Positions 22,669-31,370 of a stretch of 64,000 nucleotides of DNA are shown here, in pieces. The notes under the pieces were generated by a model. It worked only from the letters and a program-made list of their open reading frames with translations. It was not told the origin of the DNA and searched no databases. Positions within the stretch are counted from its first letter, which is position 1; each line of letters begins with the position of its first letter. Origin of the DNA: Janthinobacterium sp. 344 (GTDB taxonomy: Bacteria; Pseudomonadota; Gammaproteobacteria; Burkholderiales; Burkholderiaceae_D). Position numbers and translations under genes: made by a program. The stretch is from positions 141,901-205,900 of the forward strand of contig NZ_FOKL01000011.1 of NCBI RefSeq assembly GCF_900112025.1. Direction: 5' to 3'.

Positions 22669-25500
22669 ATGTTTCATATCAAATCACTTGAACTGGTGCA
22701 CTGGGATTACTGGCAGCGCATCAAGAATATTCCGCTCGACGCGAAGATCATCACCATCGCGGGGCAGAACGGCTCGGGCAAGACCACCTTGCTCGACGCC
22801 TTGCGCACCCTGTTCGGACTCGATTGCTCGATGGGCCGCACGTATAAACACTATGCGCGCCATTCGGGCCAGCAGACGGCCTGGCTGCGCGCCGTGGTCG
22901 ACAACAAGAACGTGGGCAAGCAGCTGTCGAACCGTCCGTTCCGCAGCTCCGGCTTCTTCAGCGATGATGAAGTGACCCTGTTTTGCCAGATCCAGAAGAA
23001 TGGCGGCGACTGGAAGCGCCAGTATCTGATGCGTCCGGGCAATGTGCAGATCGAGGACATCGCCGACGCCAACGACTGGCTGGGCGTGGAAAACTACCGC
23101 AAGCGCCTGGCCAATGCGGGCCTGTCGCCGGCCATGTCGAAAGTGCTGGCGCTGGAGCAGGGCGAGACGGACAAATTGTGCGAATACGCGCCGCGCCAGC
23201 TGCTCGACCTCGTGTTCCAGGTGTTCGGCGACAAGGAAGTGCTGGACGCCTACGACGAAGCCAAGCGCCACCAGCGCGACACGGAAGTGGAGCTGAAGCG
23301 TTTCGAGACGGAACTGGAAGCGTCGAAGACCAACCTGGAAGGCTTGCGCCTGCGCGTGGCCAATTACCACCAGTGGGAAGGTTTACACAAGGAACGCCGC
23401 AACTTGCTGGAAGAAGTGCTGCCCAGCCTGCAGTATCACGAGGCGCGCGAAAAGGCCGCCGCGGCCAGCCGCCAGTTGCGCGATGCGCGCAAACCGATGG
23501 CGCAGGCGGACCAGCAGCTGACGGACAAGCGCAATGCGCTGGCGGCGCAGGCCAAGGCCCTGTCCGACGCGCAGATGAATGAAACCCTGCTGGAACAGGA
23601 ATCGATCGGCTTGCAGAGCCGCCTTTCCCTGATCAATAGCAAACTGAAACCGCTGGACAGCCTGCTGGAGCAGAAGGAGCGCCTGCACAAGCTGGCGGCC
23701 GATTCGGGCAGCGACATCGCCGAGGTGGCGGCGCAGCTGGAACAGAAGGAAGCGCAATTGCTGCAGCAGCGCCAGCAGCGCGACGCCCTGGCGGCGCGCA
23801 TCGCGGCCGAACAGGCAACGATTGCCGCGCTGCAAGGCAAGACGGCCATGCCGGAGCCGGAGAATGTGCGCGGCATGCGCCGCGCGCTGCGCGACGCGGG
23901 CATTTCCCACGCCATGCTGTCCGATATCGTCGAAGTGACGGACAGCCGCTGGCAGGGCGCCGTCGAAGGCGTGCTGGGCGGCTACGCCTCGGTGGTGCTG
24001 CTGGACAAGGCCAAGGATGCGGCTGCCGCCTACCGCCTGGCGGAAAAGGAACGCTACCGCCACTTCATCGTGCCCGACCTGGTCACGGCGCCCGTGGCAA
24101 AGGATGACAGCCTGCTGGCGGTAGTGAAATTTTCCGCGCCCGTCCCGAGCTGGCTGATCGAGCAGCTGTCGCGCATCGCCCGCGTCGATTCCGTCGAGGC
24201 GGGCTTTAAACTGGGCAACCATGAAGAGTGGATCACGCCCGAGGCGTATCACCGCGAACGCCGTGGCGGACGCTCGCTGTTCGTGGAAGCGTCGCGCTAC
24301 CGCTTCGGCCAGGCTGGCCGCAGCGGCCGCCTGGAAGCGCTGCTGCGCTCCTTGCCGGGCCTGGAAGGGCAGGAAGATACCCTCACCTTGGCGATCTCCA
24401 AGCTGGCGGCGGAAGTGGGTGCGTTAAAAGCGCGCATCGCCGGCGTCGACGCGGCCAAGGAATTGAGTGCGCGCCAGGAAGAATTCGCCGAAGCGCTGCG
24501 CAACTCGAAGCCGCTCAAGGAAGAGCGCCTGGAAGTGGGCGGCCGCCTGGGCGAGCTGCAGAATCTGACGAAGAACGCCACCGTGGCGCGCACGCGCGCC
24601 GATACGGTGTGGCAAAACGCGCGCCTGGCCCTGTCCGAGGCGGAAGCGGGCTCGCGCCTCGGCTACAAGAAGCAGATCGAACAGCGCGCCGAGCATGCGC
24701 GCGCCTTGCTGGCCCTGCGCCGCGCCTGGCGCCACTTGCCGAAAAGCTGGAAGCGCCCCAGCCGCCGCGCCGCGCTGGTGGCCGAACACCAGAATGCGCA
24801 CCAGGTCGATTTGCGCGTGGCCAGCCTGCAAAACAGCCTGGCGCGCGACGACTGGGAACTCGACGCCACCGTCATCGACCAGCACCACCGCCTGTCGGAC
24901 CAGCTGCATGGCCGCCAGTCGGAAACGGACGAGCGCCGCTACCAGAACAACCGCGCCATCGAAGCGACGGGCAACGCCCGTGGCGCCTACATGGAGCGCT
25001 TGCGCTACACCATCAAGACCTACAGCAAGAACATCAAGGAATTGGGCGAACTGGCCGGCATCGAAGTGCATGCCGATCCCGTGCGCCTGGAAAACGACGA
25101 TGTGCAGCTGTCGCAGGCGGGCTTGCACGTGCGCTTCAAATTCGACGGCAAGGGCGTCATCGGCATGAACGATGGCGAAGCGTCGGGCGGCCAGCAGGTC
25201 ATGAAATCGCTGGTGCTGCTGATCGGCTTGCTGAAATCGGAAGACGGTTCCGGCGGCTTCGTCTTCATCGACGAACCGTTTGCCCACCTCGATATCCGCA
25301 ATATTCAACTGGTCGGCGAATTCCTGAAAAACACGGAAGCGCAATACCTGATGACGACGCCGCTGACGCACAACACGGACGTCTACGATCCGTCGGAGCT
25401 GACCTTGATCACGAGTAAGAAAAAGAAGGATACGCAATGGGCGCAACCGATTTTCGTGCTGCAGCGCCGCGTCGATCCCGTAACGGGCAAGGCGGCATGA
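22669..25500 (+). CDS. MksB/JetC-like SMC ATPase
   Basis: This 943-residue SMC protein has Walker A GQNGSGKTT (residues 32-40), an arm of coiled coil to about 395, a hinge-like domain at about 400-540 (SHAMLSDIVEVTDSRWQGAV, GGYASVVLLDKAKDAAAAYR, YRHFIVPDLV), a returning coil, the ABC signature ASGGQQVMKSL near 837 and Walker B FVFIDEPFAHLD near 864. It is shorter than MukB and chromosomal SMC (about 1,100-1,480) and fits the compact MksB class. With the two genes upstream it should form a condensin acting in chromosome organisation. Residues about 682-706 (ALRRAWRHLPKSWKRPSRRA) are basic and Trp-rich inside a coil and look like a compensated frameshift. Its stop overlaps the next gene (ATGA). 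Confidence 0.85.
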   Translation: MFHIKSLELVHWDYWQRIKNIPLDAKIITIAGQNGSGKTTLLDALRTLFGLDCSMGRTYKHYARHSGQQTAWLRAVVDNKNVGKQLSNRPFRSSGFFSDDEVTLFCQIQKNGGDWKRQYLMRPGNVQIEDIADANDWLGVENYRKRLANAGLSPAMSKVLALEQGETDKLCEYAPRQLLDLVFQVFGDKEVLDAYDEAKRHQRDTEVELKRFETELEASKTNLEGLRLRVANYHQWEGLHKERRNLLEEVLPSLQYHEAREKAAAASRQLRDARKPMAQADQQLTDKRNALAAQAKALSDAQMNETLLEQESIGLQSRLSLINSKLKPLDSLLEQKERLHKLAADSGSDIAEVAAQLEQKEAQLLQQRQQRDALAARIAAEQATIAALQGKTAMPEPENVRGMRRALRDAGISHAMLSDIVEVTDSRWQGAVEGVLGGYASVVLLDKAKDAAAAYRLAEKERYRHFIVPDLVTAPVAKDDSLLAVVKFSAPVPSWLIEQLSRIARVDSVEAGFKLGNHEEWITPEAYHRERRGGRSLFVEASRYRFGQAGRSGRLEALLRSLPGLEGQEDTLTLAISKLAAEVGALKARIAGVDAAKELSARQEEFAEALRNSKPLKEERLEVGGRLGELQNLTKNATVARTRADTVWQNARLALSEAEAGSRLGYKKQIEQRAEHARALLALRRAWRHLPKSWKRPSRRAALVAEHQNAHQVDLRVASLQNSLARDDWELDATVIDQHHRLSDQLHGRQSETDERRYQNNRAIEATGNARGAYMERLRYTIKTYSKNIKELGELAGIEVHADPVRLENDDVQLSQAGLHVRFKFDGKGVIGMNDGEASGGQQVMKSLVLLIGLLKSEDGSGGFVFIDEPFAHLDIRNIQLVGEFLKNTEAQYLMTTPLTHNTDVYDPSELTLITSKKKKDTQWAQPIFVLQRRVDPVTGKAA

Positions 25501-26525
25501 GGGCCGCGCGCCAGTGCGTGATGGCCGCGGCCCTGTCGCTGGCCATGGCCGGCGCGGCCATGGCCAATGACGGCATCGGCTCCGTCAGCGCCGGCGGCAT
25601 TATCGTCGGCAAGACCGATGCCGTGGCCATGAAAAAGGAAGTGCTGACTGTCAGCACGGACTTGATCAAGGTCGAGTACGAGTTTCTCAACGAATCGAAA
25701 AACGATGTGGAAGAGACCATCATCTTCCCGCTGCCCGCCTACCAGGCCGGCTATCACCAGTCGCCCACGTACTATGGCCAGCCGCAGCAGTTCTCGATCG
25801 AGGTCGACGGCAAGCGCAAGGATTACCAGACCGTGCTGGTCGCCAGGCTCGACGGCCGTGACGTGACGGCGCGCCTGGCGCAGCTGGGCCTGTCGGATGC
25901 GCAAGTGGCCTATTTCCCGTCGTTCAGCCCGTTCGAAAAAAAGGTGGCGGCCTTGAACGCCGCGCAGAAAAAAGCCATGATCGCCGAAGGCTTGCTGGCC
26001 AAGCTGTCCGACGACGAGGAATGGGTGCCGGCCTGGTCCGTGACGGTGGTCTACCAGTGGCGGCAGGCATTCCCTGCCGGTAAGACGGTGCGCGTGCGCC
26101 ATCAATATGCCCCCTTCGTGGCCGCCGGCCCCGGCGCCTCCTACCTGGGCGACGGCAAGGAATTTGAACAGAAGTATTGCGGCGACAAGGCTTTCTACAA
26201 GACGTGGAACCGCCTGGCGGCACAACAGGGCGAGGGCGGCTTCGTCAATGCCAAGTGGGTCTCGTACATCCTGAAGACGGGCAACACCTGGAAGAATGGC
26301 ATCGAAGACTTTACCTTGAACCTGGTCAAGGGCAAGCCGGACGAGCTGATCAGCCTGTGCTTCCCCGGCACGTTTACCAAGATCAATCCCACCACCTTGC
26401 AAGTCAAGCTGCGCAACTTCCGCCCGCAGCAGGATCTGAACGTGTATTTCGGCAATGTCGAGGGTGGCAGCGAGAATACGGGCGAAGCGCCTGCGTTGCG
26501 CCCCCATTACTTGCTAACGAAATAG
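25497..26525 (+). CDS. DUF4424 family secreted protein
   Basis: This 342-residue protein has an export signal (ARQCVMAAALSLAMAGAAMA) and matches DUF4424: NDGIGSVSAGGIIVGKTDAV at the mature start, LIKVEYEFLNESKNDVEETI, then WSVTVVYQWRQAFPAGKTVR and FTLNLVKGKPDELISLCFPG. The ATG at 25497 overlaps the SMC stop as ATGA; the frame is open further upstream but inside the SMC gene. A periplasmic protein translationally coupled to a condensin is unusual and may be only positional. Function unknown. Confidence 0.82.
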   Translation: MRAARQCVMAAALSLAMAGAAMANDGIGSVSAGGIIVGKTDAVAMKKEVLTVSTDLIKVEYEFLNESKNDVEETIIFPLPAYQAGYHQSPTYYGQPQQFSIEVDGKRKDYQTVLVARLDGRDVTARLAQLGLSDAQVAYFPSFSPFEKKVAALNAAQKKAMIAEGLLAKLSDDEEWVPAWSVTVVYQWRQAFPAGKTVRVRHQYAPFVAAGPGASYLGDGKEFEQKYCGDKAFYKTWNRLAAQQGEGGFVNAKWVSYILKTGNTWKNGIEDFTLNLVKGKPDELISLCFPGTFTKINPTTLQVKLRNFRPQQDLNVYFGNVEGGSENTGEAPALRPHYLLTK

Positions 26526-26537
26526 AAAGACATCGCC

Positions 26538-27338
26538 GTGCCAATGTTGATCCTCAAGCGCCACCTCCGTTTGCTCTGCCTGGGCGCGCTGCTGGCCGCG
26601 CCTGCCGCCAGGGCCGACAGCTACACCGATTTCCAGCAGGCCAGCGAGCGCCTGCAAGCGATGGTGGCCGCATCCACCTCGGCGAACGGCTTGCCGCGCC
26701 TGCGCGATCCCGGCGTGGCGGCGCTGTTTGCCCAGGTCGCCGATGGCCCGCGCCTGTTCCAGGCGCCCGCCGCCGCGCTGCAGGACATGGACCGGAGCGT
26801 GGCCGTGTGCGAGCGGGCGACCAATCTGGGCAAGGCGTATTACACGTTTGACTTGCAGCGGCCGCTGCCGCTGTCCGGCGTCGAACTGCAGCAGGCGCGC
26901 AAGGAGCAGGTGACGCGGAATCTGGCCGATTACGGCGATGAAATGGCCGCCCTGTTTGCCTTCAGCATGCATTGCCATGCGCACTTGATCGGCTTGATGG
27001 AAACCGAGTTCCGCGCGCAGCCCGCGCAGGATGTGAGCGGGGCCGAGCGCCTGCGCGCCCGCGCGTTCAGCAAGGGATCCGGCACCGTGTTTGCCAATGT
27101 GGTGCAGTTCGTGCAGGTGCCGTTCTGGACCGTGGCGCAAAAGAAGGTGATGCTGGCAGCGGCGGCGCAGCACGCCACGGCGAATGCCAACCTGATGGCG
27201 CCGCCGTTGCGCGAGCGTTTGCTGACCAGCCTGGCCGATGCGGACCAGGATCTCGATCCCGCGCTGGCGCCGGCGCTGGCGACGATACGCCAGGCACTGG
27301 CGGTGACGGCGTGTACCGGTCTGTGCCAGTACTACTGA
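26538..27338 (+). CDS. secreted hypothetical protein
   Basis: This protein of up to 266 residues has a signal peptide (LRLLCLGALLAAPAARA) and a mostly helical mature part. Three cysteines stand out: one in SVAVCERATN, one in FSMHCHAHLIGL and a C-terminal pair in TACTGLCQYY. No family was recognised. The start may be the GTG at 26538 or the ATG at 26544; neither has a strong ribosome site, and the AGAAAGA just upstream suits either. It follows the DUF4424 gene by 12 bases, so it probably belongs to the same transcript, and it converges on the gene at 27345. Confidence 0.72.
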   Translation: MPMLILKRHLRLLCLGALLAAPAARADSYTDFQQASERLQAMVAASTSANGLPRLRDPGVAALFAQVADGPRLFQAPAAALQDMDRSVAVCERATNLGKAYYTFDLQRPLPLSGVELQQARKEQVTRNLADYGDEMAALFAFSMHCHAHLIGLMETEFRAQPAQDVSGAERLRARAFSKGSGTVFANVVQFVQVPFWTVAQKKVMLAAAAQHATANANLMAPPLRERLLTSLADADQDLDPALAPALATIRQALAVTACTGLCQYY

Positions 27339-27344
27339 CCCGGC

Positions 27345-27863
27345 TTACTCGGTGACTTCCAGGGGTTTGTTGCGCTGGCGCCAGCGCAGCAGGCCCCAGG
27401 CGTACACCGAGTAATAGCCGATGACCAGGCCATAGGCGGCCATGGTCAGCGCGCTCTGGCCGAACGGCGGCGGCGGCACGGGCACGTCGAGGCGCGTGTT
27501 CAGGTAGATTTCCATGCCGCGATACAGCAAGCGGGCGATGAACAGCATCGTGATGGCCAGGCCCAGGTAGCGGTGCTGGGTAAAGAAAAAATCCTTGCCG
27601 ACGTGTTCGAAACGCGTCAGCTTCAAGCCCAGCACACCCAGCCAGCCGCCCGCCAGCGCACCCGCGCCCAGGCTGGACAGGGGCAGCAGTTCGAATTTCG
27701 TCGTCGTCGCCAGGAACAGCAGCAGTGCGGGGAAGCCGACGGCCACCAGCCAGTGGCGCCACAGCTGCGATTTCTGGCGCGCCACGAGTTTCTTCAGGCG
27801 CGAATAAATGCGCCAGACCAGCAGCGGGACCAGGAGCAGCAGGGCGAGGGTAGTGGTTTCCAT
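27345..27863 (-). CDS. integral membrane protein of unknown function
   Basis: This 172-residue protein has about five hydrophobic segments (LALLLLVPLLVWRIYS, WLVAVGFPALLLFLA, LGAGALAGGWLGVLGLKL, YLGLAITMLFIARLLY, MAAYGLVIGYYSVYAWGLL), with a short cytosolic basic loop SRLKKLVARQKSQLWRH. The overall look resembles CcdC-like or DUF1453 membrane proteins, but the match is not certain. The ATG at 27863 is preferred because the first membrane segment starts right after it; the frame stays open upstream to 27914. It ends six bases from the convergent gene. Confidence 0.72.
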   Translation of the reverse strand: METTTLALLLLVPLLVWRIYSRLKKLVARQKSQLWRHWLVAVGFPALLLFLATTTKFELLPLSSLGAGALAGGWLGVLGLKLTRFEHVGKDFFFTQHRYLGLAITMLFIARLLYRGMEIYLNTRLDVPVPPPPFGQSALTMAAYGLVIGYYSVYAWGLLRWRQRNKPLEVTE

Positions 27864-28051
27864 GTAGGCATTCGGGGACGGATAAAACAGCGATTGTAAG
27901 CCAGATGGCGGCAAGGGCGTAGCAGGGCCGATGGCAAAAGTTGCTTATTGACATTTACATGGCATGAAAGCACTATGCCCTGTCATCCGGTGCCGCCATG
28001 CGCGGTACGGTGCCGTCAGTCACTGTTTCCCATCCACCTGTCTGGAGTGCC

Positions 28052-30547
28052 ATGTCTACTCGTTTCCCCTTGCTGCCCATTGCTGTCGGCCTGATGGCGT
28101 CGTCGCCCTTGGCCATGGCGCAAGACGGTGGCTATCAGTTGCCGCCAGCGCCGCTGCAAGCCATTGTCGATGCGCCGCGCGCGCCGACCTTGAGCCTGAG
28201 TCCGAAACGCAACCTGGCCGCCGTGCTGCCCACCCCTTCCTTGCCCGGCATCAGCGAAGTGGCGCAGCCGGAGCTGAAGCTGGCGGGCTTGCGCATCAAT
28301 CCGCGCACGTATGCGGCCAGCCGCTTCAGCTTCCACACGGGCCTGCACTTGCTCGACATCGACACGCAGAAGGACATCAAGGTCAGCGGCTTGCCGGCCG
28401 CACCGCGCATCGCCGACCTGGCCTGGTCGCCGGACCAGCGCTACCTGGCCTTCACCCACGTCGCCTTTGCCGATCCCGCCAGGGGCGTGAAGGCGTCGGG
28501 CGTGGAGCTGTGGCTGCTCGACGTGCAGACGAGGGCGGCGCGCAAGCTGTCCAGCACCCCCCTGTCGGCCGTGTATGGGCGCGGCTTTTCCTGGATGCCG
28601 GACAGCAAGACCTTGCTGGTGCAGCTGAAACCGGCCCGGCTGGGCGCGGCGCCCGTGGCCAGCGGCATCCCGACGGGGCCAGCCATCCAGGACAGCGTGC
28701 CCGGTGGCGGCGTCAAGCAATTGCGCACCTATCCCGACCTGCTGAAGAACGCGCAGGACGCGCAGCTGTTCGAGCACTACATCACCGTGCAGCTGGCCTT
28801 GCTGGACGTGACGGGCAAGCAGCGCCTGGTGGGCCAGCCTGGCCAGTTCTCGCGCGTGACCGCTTCGCCCGATGGCAAGCACCTGCTGACGACCAGCATC
28901 GTGCGTCCGTATTCCTACATCGTGCCGGCATCCGATTTTGGCCACCGGATCGAGGTGCGCGACCTGAACGGCAAGGTGGAGCACGCGGTCGCCAGCGTGC
29001 CGCTGGAGGAAGGTCTGCCGCCAGGCAATGATGCCGTCTCGGCCGGCGTGCGCGCCGTCAGCTGGCGCGTCGATGCGCCAGCGACTTTGGTGTGGGCCGA
29101 AGCGCAGGATGGCGGCGACCCGGCCAGGGCGCTGGACATCCGCGACATCGTCTACACGCAGGCGGTGCCGTTTACCAACAAGCCGGCCGTGCTGGCCAGG
29201 CTCGGTTCGCGCTATGGCGGCATCGCCTGGGGCCGCGGCGACCTGGCCCTGCTGACGGAAGCATGGTACAAGACGCGCGCCGTCAAGCAGTGGAGAATTT
29301 CGCCAGATCAACCTTCCACGCCAGCCGACCTCGTGTACGCAGGATCGTTCGAAGACCGCTACAACGATCCGGGCCAGCCCGTCATGCGCGCGGATGCGGC
29401 CGGCTTGCCGCGATTGCTGATCGCCGCCGACAGTTCCATTTTGCTCGATGGCCAGGGCGCCTCGGCCGAGGGCGACCGCCCCTTCATCGACCGCCTGAAC
29501 CTGGCGACGAAGCAGAAGCAGCGCCTGTTCCAGAGCGCCGCGCCGTACTATGAAAACGTGGTGGCCGTGCTGGACGAGGATGGCAGCCGTCTGCTGTCCA
29601 CGCGCGAATCGCCGACCGAACAGCCGAATTACTATGTGCGCAACCTGAAACAGCAGGGCGCCGCGCAGTTGACGGCCCTCACGCACTTTCCCCATCCGCT
29701 GCCGCAGCTGAAGGACGTGCAGAAAGAGCTGATCCGCTACAAGCGCGCCGACGGCGTCGACCTGACGGCGACATTGATGCTGCCGCCGAACTATGACGTG
29801 CAACGCGACGGCCCGCTGCCGACCCTGATGTGGGCCTATCCGCAGGAATTCAAGACGGCCAGCGCCGCCAGCCAGACCAAGGGCTCGCCCTACAAATTCA
29901 ATGCCGTCAGCTACTGGGGGCCGGCCGCCTTCCTGTCCATGGGCTACGCCGTGCTCGACAATCCATCGTTCCCCATCGTCGGCAACGGCGAACAGGAGCC
30001 CAACGACACGTATCTGCCGCAGCTGGTGGCCGATGCCGAAGCGGCCGTCGACGAGGTGGTGCGCCGTGGCGTTGCCGACCGTCACCGCATCGCCATCGGC
30101 GGCCACTCGTATGGCGCCTTCATGACGGGCAACCTGCTGGCGCACACGCGCCTGTTCCGCGCCGGCATCGCCCGCAGCGGCGCGTATAACCGCACCCTGA
30201 CGCCGTTCGGCTTCCAGGCGGAAGAGCGCTCGTTCTGGCAGGCGCCCGCCGTCTACCAGGCCATGTCGCCATTTAACTATGCGGACAAGATCAAGGATGC
30301 GCTGCTGCTGATCCATGGCGAGCAGGACAACAACTCGGGCACCTTCCCCATCCAGAGCGAACGCATGTTCCAGGCCGTCAAGGGCCTGGGCGGCACGGCG
30401 CGCCTGGTGATGCTGCCGAACGAAAGCCACGCCTACCGCGCGCGCGAATCGATCATGCAGATGCTGTATGAAAGCAACAACTGGCTGGAGACATACGTGA
30501 AGAACGCCCCGCCGCCGGCCCCTGAAGTCAAGCCGGCCGGCAAATAA
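28052..30547 (+). CDS. prolyl oligopeptidase family (S9) serine peptidase, secreted
   Basis: This 831-residue exported peptidase has a signal peptide (MSTRFPLLPIAVGLMASSPLAMA), a beta-propeller region (residues about 40-560, with LAWSPDQRYLAFTHV and VTASPDGKHLLTTS blades) and a C-terminal alpha/beta hydrolase domain. The catalytic triad is visible: Ser686 in IAIGGHSYGAFM, Asp759 in HGEQDNNSG and His793 in NESHAYRA. S9 enzymes cleave short peptides, often after proline or glutamate; the GGHSYGAF variant with NNSGTFP resembles the glutamyl-endopeptidase-like group found in plants and bacteria. The ATG at 28052 follows TCTGGAGTGCC. It is monocistronic. Confidence 0.93.
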   Translation: MSTRFPLLPIAVGLMASSPLAMAQDGGYQLPPAPLQAIVDAPRAPTLSLSPKRNLAAVLPTPSLPGISEVAQPELKLAGLRINPRTYAASRFSFHTGLHLLDIDTQKDIKVSGLPAAPRIADLAWSPDQRYLAFTHVAFADPARGVKASGVELWLLDVQTRAARKLSSTPLSAVYGRGFSWMPDSKTLLVQLKPARLGAAPVASGIPTGPAIQDSVPGGGVKQLRTYPDLLKNAQDAQLFEHYITVQLALLDVTGKQRLVGQPGQFSRVTASPDGKHLLTTSIVRPYSYIVPASDFGHRIEVRDLNGKVEHAVASVPLEEGLPPGNDAVSAGVRAVSWRVDAPATLVWAEAQDGGDPARALDIRDIVYTQAVPFTNKPAVLARLGSRYGGIAWGRGDLALLTEAWYKTRAVKQWRISPDQPSTPADLVYAGSFEDRYNDPGQPVMRADAAGLPRLLIAADSSILLDGQGASAEGDRPFIDRLNLATKQKQRLFQSAAPYYENVVAVLDEDGSRLLSTRESPTEQPNYYVRNLKQQGAAQLTALTHFPHPLPQLKDVQKELIRYKRADGVDLTATLMLPPNYDVQRDGPLPTLMWAYPQEFKTASAASQTKGSPYKFNAVSYWGPAAFLSMGYAVLDNPSFPIVGNGEQEPNDTYLPQLVADAEAAVDEVVRRGVADRHRIAIGGHSYGAFMTGNLLAHTRLFRAGIARSGAYNRTLTPFGFQAEERSFWQAPAVYQAMSPFNYADKIKDALLLIHGEQDNNSGTFPIQSERMFQAVKGLGGTARLVMLPNESHAYRARESIMQMLYESNNWLETYVKNAPPPAPEVKPAGK

Positions 30548-30603
30548 GGGCAGCGGCGCGCATCTCGTGGTATGGTCTTCCTTTGTCCGCAGGGAGGCCA
30601 GCC

Positions 30604-30777
30604 ATGTCCACGTTCGCCATTGAAGCCCACCGCGCGCCCGATCCGGCGCCTGCCGATGAACCGATGCCGGCACCGGAGCCGCAGCAGGCGCCGGGCCACC
30701 ACCCGGGGCCCGAGCGCCCGGTGCCGCAGGAAGATCCCGTGCCGCACCCGCATCCTATGCTAAGTAACCCCCAATAA
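30604..30777 (+). CDS. small proline-rich protein
   Basis: This 57-residue protein is almost a third proline (APDPAPADEPMPAPEPQQAP, then EDPVPHPHPM). GGGAGGCCAGCC stands before the ATG at 30604, a good ribosome site, which is the main support for it being real. It has no signal peptide or known domain, and low-complexity reading frames can arise by chance in GC-rich DNA. Confidence 0.45.
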   Translation: MSTFAIEAHRAPDPAPADEPMPAPEPQQAPGHHPGPERPVPQEDPVPHPHPMLSNPQ

Positions 30778-30951
30778 ATTATGGTGATTTCTGACTTCCA
30801 TAACCGGCGCTCTGCTGTGTTACCCGCTGCTAGCAGTGCTCGCACTGCGTCGCATCGGGCGCCTTGCATGGCATCCGGTTCTGTTCTTCATAAATTCACA
30901 ATAATTCCCTGAGGATTACTTAATTAATCTCCTCAAGAAAGGCTGTTTTAG

Positions 30952-31191
30952 ATGGCAATTGTCAAGGAAGTCTACACACGCAAAGTCAGCGGTGAAACAT
31001 TCGATTATGAGCTCGACTATACCCCCGGCACGGACGTGGCCTGGATCGCGCGCGTGTACCACGACGGCGTGCTGAAAGGCTCGCCCCACGGCGCGCTGAC
31101 GGCCAACGTGCTGTCCGGCCCGGCGCTGGAACAATATCTGCGCGCCTACGTCGAAGGCATGATCGAGCGGGGGCTCGACGTGGCCGAGTAA
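30952..31191 (+). CDS. small conserved hypothetical protein
   Basis: This 79-residue protein looks like a folded small alpha/beta domain (SGETFDYELDYTPGTDVAWI, ARVYHDGVLKGSPHGALT, YLRAYVEGMIERGLDVAE). AAGAAAGG lies about ten bases before the ATG. The 160 bases upstream are AT-rich compared with the surroundings and include an imperfect inverted repeat (GAGGATTA near 30911, TAATCTCCTC near 30925) close to the ribosome site. It is followed by GGGGTCAGACCC elements and a strong hairpin. No function is assigned. Confidence 0.75.
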   Translation: MAIVKEVYTRKVSGETFDYELDYTPGTDVAWIARVYHDGVLKGSPHGALTANVLSGPALEQYLRAYVEGMIERGLDVAE

Positions 31192-31196
31192 GTGCC

Positions 31197-31223
31197 GGGG
31201 TCAGACCCGCCGGGTCTGACCCC
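31197..31223. repeat. perfect GGGGTCAGACCC inverted repeat (12-3-12)
   Basis: GGGGTCAGACCC, spacer GCC, then GGGTCTGACCCC. It starts six bases after the stop of the small gene. The same element recurs at 31339. Confidence 0.9.
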
Positions 31224-31246
31224 AGTATTTTCTTGGGTTGGCAGTA

Positions 31247-31284
31247 GAAACAACAAAGGGCGCCGAGGCGCCCTTTGTTGTTTC
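31247..31284. terminator. strong bidirectional hairpin
   Basis: GAAACAACAAAGGGCGCC at 31247-31264 pairs with GGCGCCCTTTGTTGTTTC at 31267-31284, an 18-pair stem with two bases between the arms. The A-rich and T-rich outer arms give U tracts in both directions, so it can end both the gene at 30952 and tamB transcription. Confidence 0.8.
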
Positions 31285-31314
31285 TTCAAACGGTGTTGAA
31301 CCCAAACAAACCCT

Positions 31315-31365
31315 GGGGTCGGACCCTCAGTGTTGGTCGGGGTCAGACCCGTCGGGTCTGACCCC
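31315..31365. repeat. GGGGTCGGACCC half plus perfect GGGGTCAGACCC inverted repeat
   Basis: A half element GGGGTCGGACCC lies at 31315-31326. A perfect 12-3-12 inverted repeat follows at 31339-31365 (spacer GTC), ending five bases before the tamB stop. With 31197-31223 this makes two full copies flanking the hairpin at 31247. Confidence 0.9.
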
Positions 31366-31370
31366 AGCAC

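Noticed and set aside
20551..25500. Wadjet anti-plasmid defence system
   Set aside because: The JetD nuclease gene is missing on both sides; the upstream neighbour is a DUF3108 gene and the downstream one DUF4424. A condensin role fits better.
28016..30673. 885-codon minus-strand open frame opposite the S9 peptidase
   Set aside because: It is rich in Arg, His, Gln and Gly, typical of antisense frames in GC-rich genes, and the plus-strand frame has an intact catalytic triad and signal peptide.
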